Shown piece after piece: positions 17,321-28,574 of a stretch of 64,000 nt of DNA. Every line of letters starts with the position of its first letter. Position 1 is the stretch's first letter. This DNA comes from Plutella xylostella (lineage: Eukaryota; Arthropoda; Insecta; Lepidoptera; Plutellidae), in the NCBI RefSeq assembly GCF_932276165.1, contig NC_064010.1, positions 496,001 to 560,000 on the forward strand, read 5' to 3'. Below the pieces are notes generated by a model, which saw only the letters and a list, made by a program, of their open reading frames with translations, did not search any database and was not told the origin of the DNA. The translations under genes and the position numbers were made by a program.

Positions 17321-18959
17321 TTTTTAGTGTTTTTGTTAATATTTCTTTTATTACTGTTGTTGTTATCGTCCTACCACCATTGCCAATGGCCACCAACGCG
17401 GCAATCATACCCTTCAGTACAATTTCGTTTGATAAAATTTCATTTATTAAATTTTCGTTGCTTAAAATTGTTTTTTTTTTATTCTCAATAGCCCTTTCGT
17501 GTACCTTAGACTTTTCCGTTATATTTTCATTAGTTTTAAGTATTGTTTTAGCTGTTGGTGTTGCAGCTGCTGGTGCTTTCATGGAAGAGGCATAGTTATG
17601 ATTTCTGGCACGTGGTGCTGGAAAGTCCTTCTCATAATTTTTAAAAATGTTGTCATTTTTGTTATTTTTCATCGCCGAAGCGTATGTTTTATTTTTTAAT
17701 TCATGAATTTTAGTTTGTTTTATGGGGCAGTCCCTTGAAATGGCCAGGTGCTCTCCGCTACAGTTGATACATTTGACAGCTTCATTCTTAAGCCTCGAAT
17801 TCACTAGGGCACAAGTTCTGAGACTGTTACAGAACATCTACGGTGCGTGTTCTCAGAACATTTTGGTAACATGTCGTGATACATGTTGCTTGTCCACACC
17901 AGCAGTCTCCGCCGACATGTCGCCCGAGGTTGTTGTGGCAGTTAGAGCTGCGTGCTAGAAGTCGCGCACGCGTCCACACTCTGCAACAGCGGTCGCTAGA
18001 CTGATGTCGCAGGAAGTTCTGCCTCGCGAGCCAAAACACGGAACCTGTTCTGCGACACGTAGATGTCGCTGTATAGTCGCGTGCGACGTCGCAGAACAGA
18101 GCGCGACGTCGCGGCGACACGTAGACGACATGTGCCTAGACAGGTTCTGCGACAATTTGTCGCCTAGTGAATACGAGGCTTTACATTCTAAATAATGATG
18201 GTCCCCGGCACATATGGAGCACCGTTGAGCCGACTTACATATTTTAGCTCCGTGATTGAATTTGAAGCACTTGAAGCACTGCAACAACGGTGCTACATAC
18301 TCATGTACCTGGAACCTGAAGATGTCCAGGTAGACAGCTTCGGGCAACGAATTTGCCAAAAATGTCACACTCACAGAATTAAATGGCTTAACTTCACCAT
18401 TTACCTTGCGCGTAAAGCGCCGTACTGCCACTATTTCTAATGACGACTGTAATTTCCTAAAAAGTTCCTCATTGCTTATGTTTGTGGGTACAAATCTTAA
18501 AACGCCGATTTTCTCCACAGACCTGGCTGGAATGAACGCCTTCATTTCATATTTCTGAAGGAAACTCTCGTTTTTCAGAAAATTGTTAGCAGTGTTTGTC
18601 TGAGAGAAGGTCACTCCTATTTTGCTTGCGTTGATTCGCTTTATGTTTGTGACTCCTTTAATTTCATTCCGAAATAATGTGGCCAACATCAGGGGATTCT
18701 TGTTCCCGAGCCGCTCGCCCGCCTTCGTGCTTTCTACAAATACGAGGTACTCACCGCTGCCGCTGCCGGTACTCACGTCTGGAAACACTCTCTTGTAGTT
18801 AGGTTTTGTATAGGGTATGTACATGTCGGAATAGTCCCTTGTGGATTGCAGAGACTCTTCCTCATCATTGTCCCGGCCCCTCTTCAGATTGGGCGGGGAA
18901 GCTCGATCTCCACCCCCAGGGGACCCAGCCCCCGGAGGCTCCTCCATTTTATACACCAA
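17313..18959 (-). pseudogene. Non-LTR ORF1 (Gag-like nucleocapsid), interrupted
   Basis: It starts at ATG 18959 (MVYKMEEPPGAGSPGGG; a second ATG four codons later is as likely) and ends at 17313. It has a basic, acidic-patched N-terminus, a central RRM-like Gag region, then CCHC knuckles CFKCFKFNHGAKIC, CSICAGDHHYLEC and, after the interruption, CINCSGEHLAISRDC. A 370-bp element at 17801-18170 lies between knuckles 2 and 3. The two coding flanks stay in the same frame when the insert and one AT are ignored, so the break is secondary. The C-terminal part is Lys/Asn-rich. Confidence 0.88.
17801..18170. mobile_element. 370-bp inverted-repeat element inside ORF1
   Basis: The ends are TCACTAGGGCACAAGTTCTG on the left and, reverse complemented, TCACTAGGCGACAAATTGTC on the right. 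They are followed in both arms by AGAAC. AT (or AAT) flanks both sides as the target duplication. The interior is GC-rich and full of gtcgc/gcgac words that can fold back. The CACTA start and a 2-3 bp duplication recall CACTA/EnSpm elements, but the family is not recognised. No transposase. Confidence 0.75.
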
Positions 18960-19082
18960 GTATATACAAGTTAATTACAATATATTACAGTATTAATTTA
19001 CAGTGTTTAACTAAGTTTTAATAATTTTCGAAAAACTTTTGTAAAATCGCGCCTACTCTTTTCAAAAGCCCGCCAAAAAGTC

Positions 19083-19229
19083 AATCTTGGATTGTTTCCT
19101 TCACACCACAGACTATCTTATCTGTCATCTGTCTGTTTTCTCATCACTTTTCTCATTGGTCATGGCTATGATGGGTTACAGGTACAGCTTTTCAGTTTTA
19201 CGCTTGTTTTTATGTAAATTTCCTCAAAA
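19083..19229. promoter_or_regulatory. 5' flank of gene B: right half of the split promoter interval
   Basis: It runs from the right target copy aatcttggattg to ATG 19230. The motif aaatttcctcaaaaATGAC at the start codon resembles the gene C start (aaatttcccaaaaaATGAC), so the duplication that made B and C included at least this bit of leader. Confidence 0.5.
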
Positions 19230-22200
19230 ATGACGGAGTTGTCTTTAAGAACAGGTAGCTTGTGCCGCTGCTGCCACGCTAAAGGAGATTTCAGGAGCCT
19301 ATCCATTCCGTACATTCACCTTCGCAAGCCCGAAACATATTCGCATTTGTTGAAGGAATGTTTCGATATTTTTGTAAGTACGGTGTAATTCTTTATTGCT
19401 CTTCTCATTTACAAACGACACCTTCCGAGCAGTAATGTTACAGGTGTCCAACACTTATACATTATTAGGTACTACTCGGAAAACGTCCAACCAGACTATT
19501 GTTGTGGCTTGGTATCCCAGTGATACAGAGTGCCTTCACGAGAGTGCGCTACGCCGTCCTGTCCTCAGCAACCGCTCTGGCCTCCGTCCAGCTCGGGCCT
19601 TGTGCTCGCAGCTCTCCGTCCACACAATCATTAATAATTAAATAGAAAACTGTCCTTTCAGATATCACCACCCACGGCTACCCCGGCACAGTTGTACTCA
19701 ATATGTGACACCTGTGTAACAAGTCTGCAGCATGCGTGGCGGTTCAAACAACAGGTGCTGGAGTGCGAGAACAAGTTCTTGCAATATTACAGGAACGGAG
19801 GCAAAGAGATGATGATGAAAGCTGAATACACTATTGGTAAAGATAACATGTATTTGCTGATGACTGTAATCCTTTAAGGCTTAGTTTATCGATATATGAA
19901 CAAGATGCTGTGTCAAATACACAATCCTTACTATCCTTATCCTTACTATCCTTACTAATATTATAAATGCGAAAGTAACTGTGTCTGTCTGTCTGTCTGT
20001 CTGTCTGTTACTCTTTCACGCCAAAACTACTGAACGGATTTGAATGAAATTTGGTATACATACGGTCTAGACCCTGGGAAAGAACATAGGCTACTTTTTA
20101 TCCCGGAATTCCCACGGGAAAACTTTTTAAGGCGAAGCGAAGCGCGCGGGAACAGCTAGTACACAATAAAGCATAAATCTGTATGCAACCTAACCTAATG
20201 ACAACCATTGTACCAATGAATAGTCACAAATCTTCTAAACAGCTCAGTCGTAGAAGTGGGGTGTTATTTGTTGAGACATTTCTTTTGCACTGACACTCCA
20301 TCTAGTTCATATTAAATACTAGCTGTTCCCGCGCGCTTCGCTTCGCCTTGAAAAGTTTTCCCGTGGGAATTTCGGGATAAAAAGTAGCCTATGTTCTTTC
20401 CCGATAGAAGGATAATGAACATACAATCTGATGAAGACAGAATATCGATGGCAGATGAGAAAGCGGACAAAAAAAAAATATGTTCTTTCTCAGGGTCTAG
20501 ACCATATGTGTGCCAAATTTCATTCAAATCCGTTCAGTAGTTTTGGCGTGAAAGAGTAACAGACAGACAGACACAGTTACTTTCGCATTTATAATATTAG
20601 TTAGGATTGTTGGTAACTATAACAGTTATATAGTTATGTATGTTATGTATGCGACCAGATAAAAATAAGCAACAACAGTTTATAATTTACTGACTGAATG
20701 TATTTTATTAAATATGTAATCCATTTTAGATGTAAAACGAGAGTTATCTGATGATAACAGTTGCAGGGGTGAATCGGATAATGAATTCAGTGATGAAGGT
20801 ATGTATATGAATAAACAATATTTAGAAGTATAGTGAGCTGAGTCCTGAGGCTTGTAATGATGTGAATTCTGAAGTACAATTTCTAATTTTAGAGCTATCA
20901 AACTATACATTTTGCCAGCAAAAAAAAATATTTATAGAAACACTCATACAGTCGAATTTTAAACAAACAAAGATTTGACAGCATTCAAATAAAGATTTGT
21001 GCCTTCAGAATATACATCAATTTCCTTTTATTAAATAAAAATAATTAATATTCCTTACATAACATCCTATATTATTACTTCTCAGACGAGCCAAATCATG
21101 TTCAAGTAGAGATATTGCTTTCTGAGCCATCACCAAAGCAGGGAGAGACTTCTACTGTGAGAGAGAACACTTGCAGAAAGAGAAAAAAGATGGAAGAGAA
21201 TGATGGAGAGGACAGCCTTAGTGATGGTGAGAATAACCAAAGATATCCCAAGGGGGTTTTAACCTTTAGTACTTTATAGCATGGATATATTATTACTATT
21301 GCTAGCCCCATTACCAATACAGGAGATAGACCTATTGCAATTTCTCAGAAATAATCAAGATGCACCGACGGCGATCTGCTCCTACTGGGAATCAAACCCT
21401 GGACTGTCATCACATAAGCTAAGTTACTAACTACTGCACCATTTGGGCACTACTAAATGTCTTTTAAATATATTTCAGATGAACCACTGACAACGCAGCG
21501 ATCGTCGAAAACCCAAAAGTTTTCGTGCAATATTTGTCACAAACAATTTAACTACCAAATCGCCTTAGATACTCACAAGAAGAGACATTTGCTAGGACGA
21601 ACCTACAAGTGTTATATCTGCGAGAGTAAATTCACAACTAACAAAGGATTGACAAGACACATAGCGAAAAACCACGGTGATGGCAACTCGTTCCCCTGCA
21701 CTTTATGTAAAGATGTATTCGACGAAGCCATATTACTGAAGAACCATTTAAATGCACACTTCAAACCAACAGTATTCAAGTGTGAAGTCTGCGGCAAAGA
21801 ATTTAAGAGAAAACAGGGATTGAATGCACACATGGATGTGCATACAAAGGAGAAAAGGTACAAGTGTAAATTCTGCAAAAAAGGTTTTGGACAAAAACAG
21901 AATTTGATAAACCATGAACGCACGCACACTGGTGAAAGGCCGTACGTGTGTGCTATTTGCGGGCTTGGATATCCGCGGCGCCCTGATTTGAAACGTCACA
22001 TATTTACTATTCACAGTGGCATCAAGCCGCACGCTTGCACAGTTTGTGAAAAGCAATTCTCTAGTAAAACATACTTATCGATTCATCAAAGAATGCATAC
22101 AGCCGAGAAGCCGTATTCTTGCGATGTTTGTAAGAAGGCTTTTGCGGCGCTAACAACGTTGAGAGTGCACATGCGTGTGCATACAGGCGAAAAGCCATAC

Positions 22201-22707
22201 GCGTGCGCTGTCTGCGGTCGCCAGTTTTCAGTTTATGCCAGCTTTAAACGCCATGAGAGGTTGCACTCGGGGGAAAAGCCGTTCGCGTGTAAAATATGTG
22301 AAAAGACGTTTGCGGATAACGGCTACTTAAGGCTACATATGCGGACACATACAGCTGACAGACCTTACACATGCAATTTATGCGATAAACAATTTAAGGA
22401 GCCTGGTGCGTTGAAAAAGCATATCCTAGTGCACACGGGAGAAAAATTAACGTGTAAAATTTGTAACAAGCAAATATCAAGGAATTTAACAAAGCACATG
22501 CGTGTGCATTCGGGCGAACGACCGTATAGTTGTAATATGTGCGATAAACAATTTGCGGCGAGTGGGAGTTTGAAGCTTCACATGAGAACGCATACTGGGG
22601 AGAAGCCGTATCAGTGTGAAATGTGCAATAAACAGTTTAGTCAGAGCGGGACGCTCAAAAGACATAGATGCACAGTTTTGGAGAAAGTGGGAGATGATAA
22701 TGTGTAG
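19230..22707 (+). CDS. Gene B: ZAD domain, C2H2 zinc-finger protein
   Basis: Exons: 19230-19373, 19662-19836, 20730-20798, 21086-21226, 21479-22707; phases match throughout and give 585 aa. Residues 10-100 form a ZAD (zinc-finger associated domain): CRCC at 12-15 and CDTC at 63-66, a dimerisation module of insect zinc-finger proteins. Exons 3 and 4 encode an acidic linker with a VKRE motif. The last exon carries about 14 C2H2 fingers (FSCNIC to YQCEMC) with TGEKP-like linkers. Finger 12 is shortened (LTCKICNKQISRNLTKH lacks three residues), and the same short finger occurs in gene C. AATAAA lies near 22814. Probably a nuclear DNA-binding regulator; targets unknown. Intron 2 holds two Helitron-like copies. 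Confidence 0.92.
19949..20159 (+). mobile_element. Helitron-like non-autonomous element, copy 1
   Basis: It starts TCCTTACTAATATTATAAA and ends in CTAG, lying between an A and a T as Helitrons do. There is a GC-rich hairpin-prone stretch (gcgaagcgaagcgcgcggg) just before the end, and an internal (tctg)n tract. It lies in intron 2 of gene B. Confidence 0.75.
20190..20312 (-). mobile_element. Dispersed repeat, reverse copy of 52135-52300
   Basis: Contains tgcactgacactccatctag and cctaatgacaaccattgtac. The reverse complements of both occur at 52155-52300 in the same order. No coding capacity; family not recognised. Confidence 0.55.
20329..20606 (-). mobile_element. Helitron-like element, copy 2, inverted
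   Basis: The reverse complement starts TCCTAACTAATATTATAAA and ends CTAG, again between A and T. A stretch of about 100 bp (roughly 20403-20500, flanked by atgttctttc on both sides) is inserted relative to copies 1 and 3. Together with copy 1 it makes a large inverted pair in one intron. Confidence 0.75.
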
Positions 22708-23241
22708 TGTTAGAACATACTGGGCTAACTATATTTTGTAAAATGAGTGATAATATAGCATGAGTCTTATGACTTTTTATTGACAGATAAAATTGTGTAA
22801 CTTATTACGTATGAATAAATTTGTTTCGTGATATATTTTGGTGTTTCCTTTTTGAGCTTTTAAGTGAGATATTTTTCTGTGCAGCATCCTGAGTGCGAGT
22901 TTTTACACCGTTCGAATATGACGAGTAAACTGCTGGACATAGGGTTCTTTACGGAGCTCCAGAACAATATCTCTTCGCCTTTTTATACACGGGAGTTGTG
23001 GCTGCGCTGTGACGCCACAACGCTGTGCCGCAACGCAATGTTTTTTTAACGCAGTGAAGTTTATATGTTTATTTAGAATACCAACAGCGTAACAATGAAG
23101 TCACATGAGTGCTACGTCGGCGTTGCGTTGCCTGGTTATCAACAAAACCCACATCGCCGCTCCGTCGCAGATCCCTTCCCCACCTCGTCTCCTTCCTATC
23201 CTTGCGCGTTTAATGTGGCATGTAGTTCGGAGAATTATATC

Positions 23242-23882
23242 TGTCGCAGGCATCTGGTTTAATCTCCTGTTTGATTGAACCGCTAGCCCGTTCATTGGAT
23301 GACGCTGCTTAGTTGTATGACTAGGCCGAACGTTGATTGCACAAGCGTCACAAAACGTCCAACTAGTTAGCTGACTTAAAATCAGTCAGGTGGTGAACAA
23401 AACAAATATGGCGTCTAACAGCTAACAGCTGACACAAAAAGCACCTATATTGTTTGTTTTTTGCAAATAAATTAGCTTTAAAGTGCGTTATTTGTGTTAA
23501 AATAGTGTGCAACATGGATTTACCTATTTTTACGCCGCGGGCGGGTAGTTTCAAAGAAAAAAATGTGGCGAAACTGGATAATTATGAACAGCAATATGAA
23601 GGTACGTTTATTGTTATTGTTTAGTTAATTTGTGAGATAAGAGCTTTGTAACATAGTCTTTTTGTTCACTCTTGTCTGGTCATGTTCACCCTAACCAGAC
23701 ATTACAAAGATGCTATACTATATCCCATTCAACGACTTCGCTGAATGACGTTCAGTCAAGACGTCGAACGTTACAATCAACGACTTGACGAGTTGTCCTT
23801 TAGTCATACAACTGAATAGCGCCATCCAATGAACGGGCTAGTGGTTCAATCAAACAGGAGATTAAACCAGATGCCTGCGACA
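23242..23882. repeat. 80-bp inverted repeat with 480-bp loop
   Basis: Arms 23242-23321 and 23803-23882 are near-perfect reverse complements around ccaatgaacgggctag and caaacaggagattaaaccag. Weaker inverted similarity continues for a few tens of bases on the inner sides. The loop contains the orphan exon at 23514. The rest of the gap between genes B and C (22708-24776) holds no recognised gene. Confidence 0.8.
23514..23601 (+). CDS. Orphan first coding exon, product unknown
   Basis: ATG 23514 opens 29 codons (MDLPIFTPRAGSFKEKNVAK, then a Glu/Gln/Tyr-rich end) and meets a strong G|GTACGT donor at 23602. I see no partner exon before gene C, which runs the other way. It may be the start of a small gene, or a first exon copied with its promoter from elsewhere in the genome. 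The product is not recognised. The case rests on the good donor and the ATG context (aacATGG). Confidence 0.35.
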
Positions 23883-24776
23883 TATCTATAACGACGGAGC
23901 GTCAACGCTGTCAAAGTTGCGTCGTCACTGTCATATATTATAATGTTTATGTCCGTTCTTTTGAGATGACGACGAGATGCAACTTACCAATGGGGCCTTA
24001 CTCATACGCAAGTTGCGTAACTGAACACACATAACGCCATTGTGGCATCACAAAGTAAGTGAAGCAACGTTCAAAAACAAAAAAATCACAGAAGACAATA
24101 ATGAAACACATCTAAAATATCACGTATCATTTATTATCACTTACTCACTATTTGTACCTACAAATTATCTACAGAAACAGCTAAGAAGTAGTTCTATTAT
24201 AAATGACATGATTATTAATTTAACATGATTTATTTTAGATTTTTGTGCCTTTTAATATTTGGTGCGTCGAAACACTTGTAACATGCCATATAAAAACAAC
24301 TAAAATACCGTTAATAATGGTTGGAAACTAGGATTTTGATATGTATTTAATTCAATAATTTATTGCTCAAATATAAGATATGTGTTCAAAAGGTGGACTT
24401 AATGCTAAGAGCAGTTTCTACCAGCCAACCTAAAAAGTATTCAGGTGTATCACTATAGAACAGTGACAAGATAACTATACTTTTACCATTCCGCGTCTTT
24501 CGCTAAACCTAACAAGAGTTAGGCATTATATTTAGACTTATTGCGTAGATAAATATTGCTTACTAATATTGCCATGGTGAGAACAATTTGTAACAAATGG
24601 TGATTAAAATTTGCTCCAACAATAACATGATAGAATAAGCCCCGTAAAAGACTATTTCGCTTGACACTGATAATTCACCGAATGCACTTATTCAGGGTGT
24701 AAATTGCATATTACTTCGACAAAACTTCAGGCACTATAGCACTTTACGGGGCTTATAACATTCATTTTTACAAACA

Positions 24777-27700
24777 CTACACATTGTCATCTTCAACCTT
24801 ATCCAGACGTGAGCATCTGTGCCTCTTCAGCGTCCCGCTCTGACTGAACTGTGTATGACACAGTTCACACTCATACGGCTTCTCCCCAGTATGCGTTCTC
24901 ATGTGAGTCCTCAAGTTGCCACTCACCGCAAACTGTTTATCGCACATATTACAACTGTATGGTCTCTCACCCGAATGTACACGCATATGTTTGGTTAGAT
25001 CTCTTGATATTTGTTTGTTACAAATTTTACATGTAACTTTTTCTCCCGTGTGCACTTGCGTATGCTTTTTCAACTGCCCCGACTCCCTAAATTGTCTATT
25101 GCAAACATCGCATGTGTATGGCTTTTCACCTGTATGCGTCCGCATATGTATCCGTAAGTAGCCCTTATCCGAAAACGTCTTTTTACATATTTTACACGCA
25201 AACGGCTTTTCCCCCGTGTGCGATCTCTCGTGAAGTTTGAAGCTGGCGAACTGTGCGAACTGACGACCGCACATAGCGCACGCGTATGGTTTTTCGCCTG
25301 TGTGTACACGCATGTGCACTCTCAACGTTGTCTGCGCCGCAAACGGTTTCTTACACACATCGCAAGAAAAAGGTTTCTCTCCTGTATGCGTTCTTTGATG
25401 TATCGATAAGTATCCTTTACTAGAAAACTTCTTTTTACAAATAGTACAAGCGTGCGGCTTAATACCACTGTGAATGATAAATATGTGGCGCCTTAAATGA
25501 GCGCTCTGCGGATATCCGCGCCCGCAGATATCGCACACGTACGGCCTTTCACCCGTGTGAGTGCGTTCATGCGATTTCAACGTCTGGCTGTGTCCAAAAC
25601 TCTTATTGCAAATTTCGCACGAGTACTTTTTCACCTTCGTATGCACGAGCATGTGTTCGTTTAATCCATGTTTTCTCTTAAAGTCTTTTCCGCAGATTTC
25701 ACACTTGAATTCGGTTTTTTTGAAGTGTGCGTTTAAATGGTTCTTTAGTACGGTGGCTGCGTCGAATACATCGGTACATAAAGTGCAGGGGAACGTGTTG
25801 CCATCGGCGTGGCTTTTCGCTATGTGTCTTGTCAATATTTTGCTAGTTGCGAATTTATTCTCGCAGATATAACACTTGTACGTTGGTCCTTGGGTATGTT
25901 TCTTCTTGTGGCTTTCTAAGGCAGTTTGGTACTTGAATTGTTTCGGGCAGAGATCACACGAAAACTTTGTCGGTTTCGAAGATTGATGCGTGGTGAGTGG
26001 TTCGTCTGAAAAATAATAAGAAAAGATTTAGTCGTAGTTTACGTACATAAAATACAAACAGTACAATGATGACGATTTAGAATCCGACACATATTCTAGT
26101 AGAGTAGTCTGGTACAGATTGCTAAAGCAATAAATCCACCTTTTTGTACTGTTTTTTTTTCTGTTTAGGTGTAAATAAAGAGATTTGTAGTATTGTATTC
26201 TAATTAGAGCTGTCAAAATCATTAATTCTTTGTTTAAATTTCGAATCTATGTGTAAATCATTTTTTTCAATGGCAAAATGTACCTACAGTGCGACAAACT
26301 TATCTGATCCGGTGAGCGCAAACTAAATTGATCCATATCTCATTATTTACTGAAGAATTATATATTGATATAGATTAGATGGGTTTATTGAAACCACAAG
26401 AGCGAATTACCACTACTGGCAAACTTAAATCTTATAGACTGAAGAAATATTACACATTTACGTGAGCTGTCACCGGAACAGATAAGTTTGTGGCACTGTA
26501 CCTATAGTTTGACAGTGCTATTTTTTTTTGCCTTCAGAATCGACATCATTATGTACGTAAACAATAAGTACATTTAGATTGCAAATTTTCAAATAGCCCA
26601 CAATTTGCATTATTCCAAAATTACGTACATGACCGTATTCTTTCTTTACAAATTTGAAAAAAAAAAAAAATATTATTTTTTGCCGGCTTCATCAATGGGT
26701 ATGAACGTCCAGTGATGAAAATGGCTTGATGATGATGATGTATTCTGAGGATATCACTAGGTATTCTTACCATCACTAAGGCTGTCTTCTCCATCGTTTT
26801 CGTTCGTCTTTTCTCTCTCTCTGCAAGTGTTCTCTCTCTCAGCAGAAGTCTCTCCCTGGGCCGGCAGCCTTTCAAAGAATACCTCCACTCGTATAGGTTT
26901 TTCATCATCTGAGAATTAATAAATAAATATTCACATAAACGTAAGTACATATTTTGAGCCTGACAAGGCTGACTTTGGAAGAGAAACAAGTCAACATCAA
27001 AATAAGTTTATTAGGGCAGCAATACCTAGCATTTTAATAACTCTTTACTGATCCAACTAAATGACTACGCTCCATGAAGAAACATATTTTTAAATTTCAC
27101 AGCAGTTTTGTATGATAGAAATTATATTTGCAACCAAAGGTATATTTCTTCAATTAAGTACCTATAAGAGGGCAGTTTGATCAGTAAATGATGTCGTAAA
27201 AATGTAGGTTGGCTGGTAGAAAATGCTCTTAGCATTAAGCCCACCTTTTGTGCATTTATTATATATTTGTGCAATAAAGAATTAAATAAATAAATAAAAA
27301 AATTCATACCTTCATCGGTGAATTTATGATCCAAATCTCCATTGTCACAGTCCTCATCAGCAAAAATCTCTTGTTTAACATCTGTAATGGATATACTATT
27401 TAATTAGAATGAACACAACCAATCTAGTTACACATAGCACTTTCATAGCAAAAATGTGATTAAAAATATGTATTTTTGGTTGATTAAAATGTAATTAATA
27501 ATTTGATTATGCTTCTTAGCATGTTGGAGTCACAAACAGCATCTTGACTAGGTTTTATCGTTTAAACTGACCATAAGAAGGCTCTATGCAGCAGGTGTTT
27601 AGAAACAAACATTTCACTTTTTTTTGCAACCTTTCATAACACCTACTTTTTATTACAAACTGATAAATCTCTTAAAATTAGAATATTTTTTATTTGATAT

Positions 27701-28574
27701 TTGTCTCAGGCCACAAAGACACCTCTTATGGTCAGTCCTACCAGTTTAGTACCAAGGTGAAAGGTGTGGTCAGTCAGACGTGACAGTGATAGAGAGTTAC
27801 CAGACAGTATGTCACTCGAAGGGGTTTCTTGCATTCATCCATCATTTTACATAAACTATATAGAAAAACCTTTACCATTGGCTAAGAATTCAGCTTTCAG
27901 TTTCAGCTTGTTCCCATACAACTCAAGGAACTTGTTCTCGCATGTCAGCACCTGTTGTTTGAACTGCCACGCTTGCTGCAAACTCGTCACGCACGCGTCG
28001 CATATTGAGTGGAGCTGTGCCGGGGTGTCTAGGGGTGGTGATATCTGAAATGAAAGATTTTTTTAAAAATAGATTTGTCAATGATGACGTGAGATGAGTA
28101 GGTGAGGCTATACATTCCAAAAGAATATGTTATTCTATGAGGTTTTCCATTGATTTTCACCTATTAGTGAAATTGAATATTTTGTGTAAATGATTATGAC
28201 AGCAGTCAGTCAGTTACTGCCAACTGCTACATCATCCAGTTATCTATCAAGCTATTTATGCCAATTTCAGCTAAATTTATATCCAGACATTTGTAACAAG
28301 TGTTTACTTTTTATGAATACAAAAGATGTAATGGTGCAATTATAGAGAGGCTGTTCTATAGACAGGTTGATCGGTCTTCGAACAATGAAAGAAGTGAGTA
28401 AATAAGAATAGAAATTAAGAGATTACTTACAAAAATATCGAAACACTCCTTCAACAAATGCGAATATATTTCCTCCTTGCCAAGGTGAGTGTACCGCATG
28501 GACAGGCTTTTGAAATCTCCTTTAGCGTGGCAGCAGCGGCACAAGCTACTGGTTTTAATGCACAACTCTGTCAT
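24777..28574 (-). CDS. Gene C: ZAD domain, C2H2 zinc-finger protein, paralogue of B
   Basis: Exons on the minus strand: 28574-28431, 28044-27876, 27381-27310, 26908-26771, 26005-24777, giving 583 aa. Exons 1 and 5 have the same lengths as in gene B (144 and 1229 nt) and all phases agree. The ZAD has CRCC near residue 12-15 and CDAC in exon 2. The linker has VKQE and ends GEDSLSD, as in B. The last exon has about 14 fingers with the same short finger 12. A start at the internal ATG 25835 would lose the ZAD and the first finger and is wrong. B and C are tail-to-tail, so they arose by inverted duplication. The finger tips differ between them (for example RPDLKRH in B, SAHLRRH in C), which suggests different DNA targets. 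Confidence 0.92.
26287..26498. mobile_element. 212-bp mariner-like MITE in gene C intron 4
   Basis: Inverted ends CAGTGCGACAAACTTATCTG and CAGTGCCACAAACTTATCTG continue into TTCCGGTGA-like sequence, with TA at 26285-26286 and 26499-26500. It is itself inserted in another dispersed repeat (26195-26284 plus 26501-26560). Confidence 0.8.

Larger units (their letters stand above)
6282..19082 (-). mobile_element. I-like non-LTR retrotransposon carrying two nested insertions
   Basis: Both ends are defined. The poly(A) end appears as a T run at 6282-6298, the 5' end is at 19082, and the 12-bp duplication aatcttggattg lies at 6270-6281 and 19083-19094. Order on the minus strand: 5' UTR of about 120 bp, ORF1 (Gag-like, three CCHC knuckles), ORF2 (endonuclease, RT, RNase H, C-terminal zinc motif), then a short 3' UTR. 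Without its two insertions it would be about 5.2 kb. The combination of CCHC Gag and a C-terminal RNase H fits the I/Nimb/Loa group; the exact clade is not settled. It is inactive now, with a stop in ORF2, one element inside ORF1 and one at the end of ORF2. Confidence 0.9.

Noticed and set aside
17827..18120. Open frames inside the 370-bp insert, including the C-terminal tail of the Gag frame
   Set aside because: The frame runs from Gag into a non-coding inverted-repeat element; the tail has no domain and the flanking Gag frame resumes after the insert.
25835..25835. ATG 25835 as the start of gene C
   Set aside because: The upstream sequence continues open to an acceptor at 26006 and joins four exons with matching phases and a ZAD domain.
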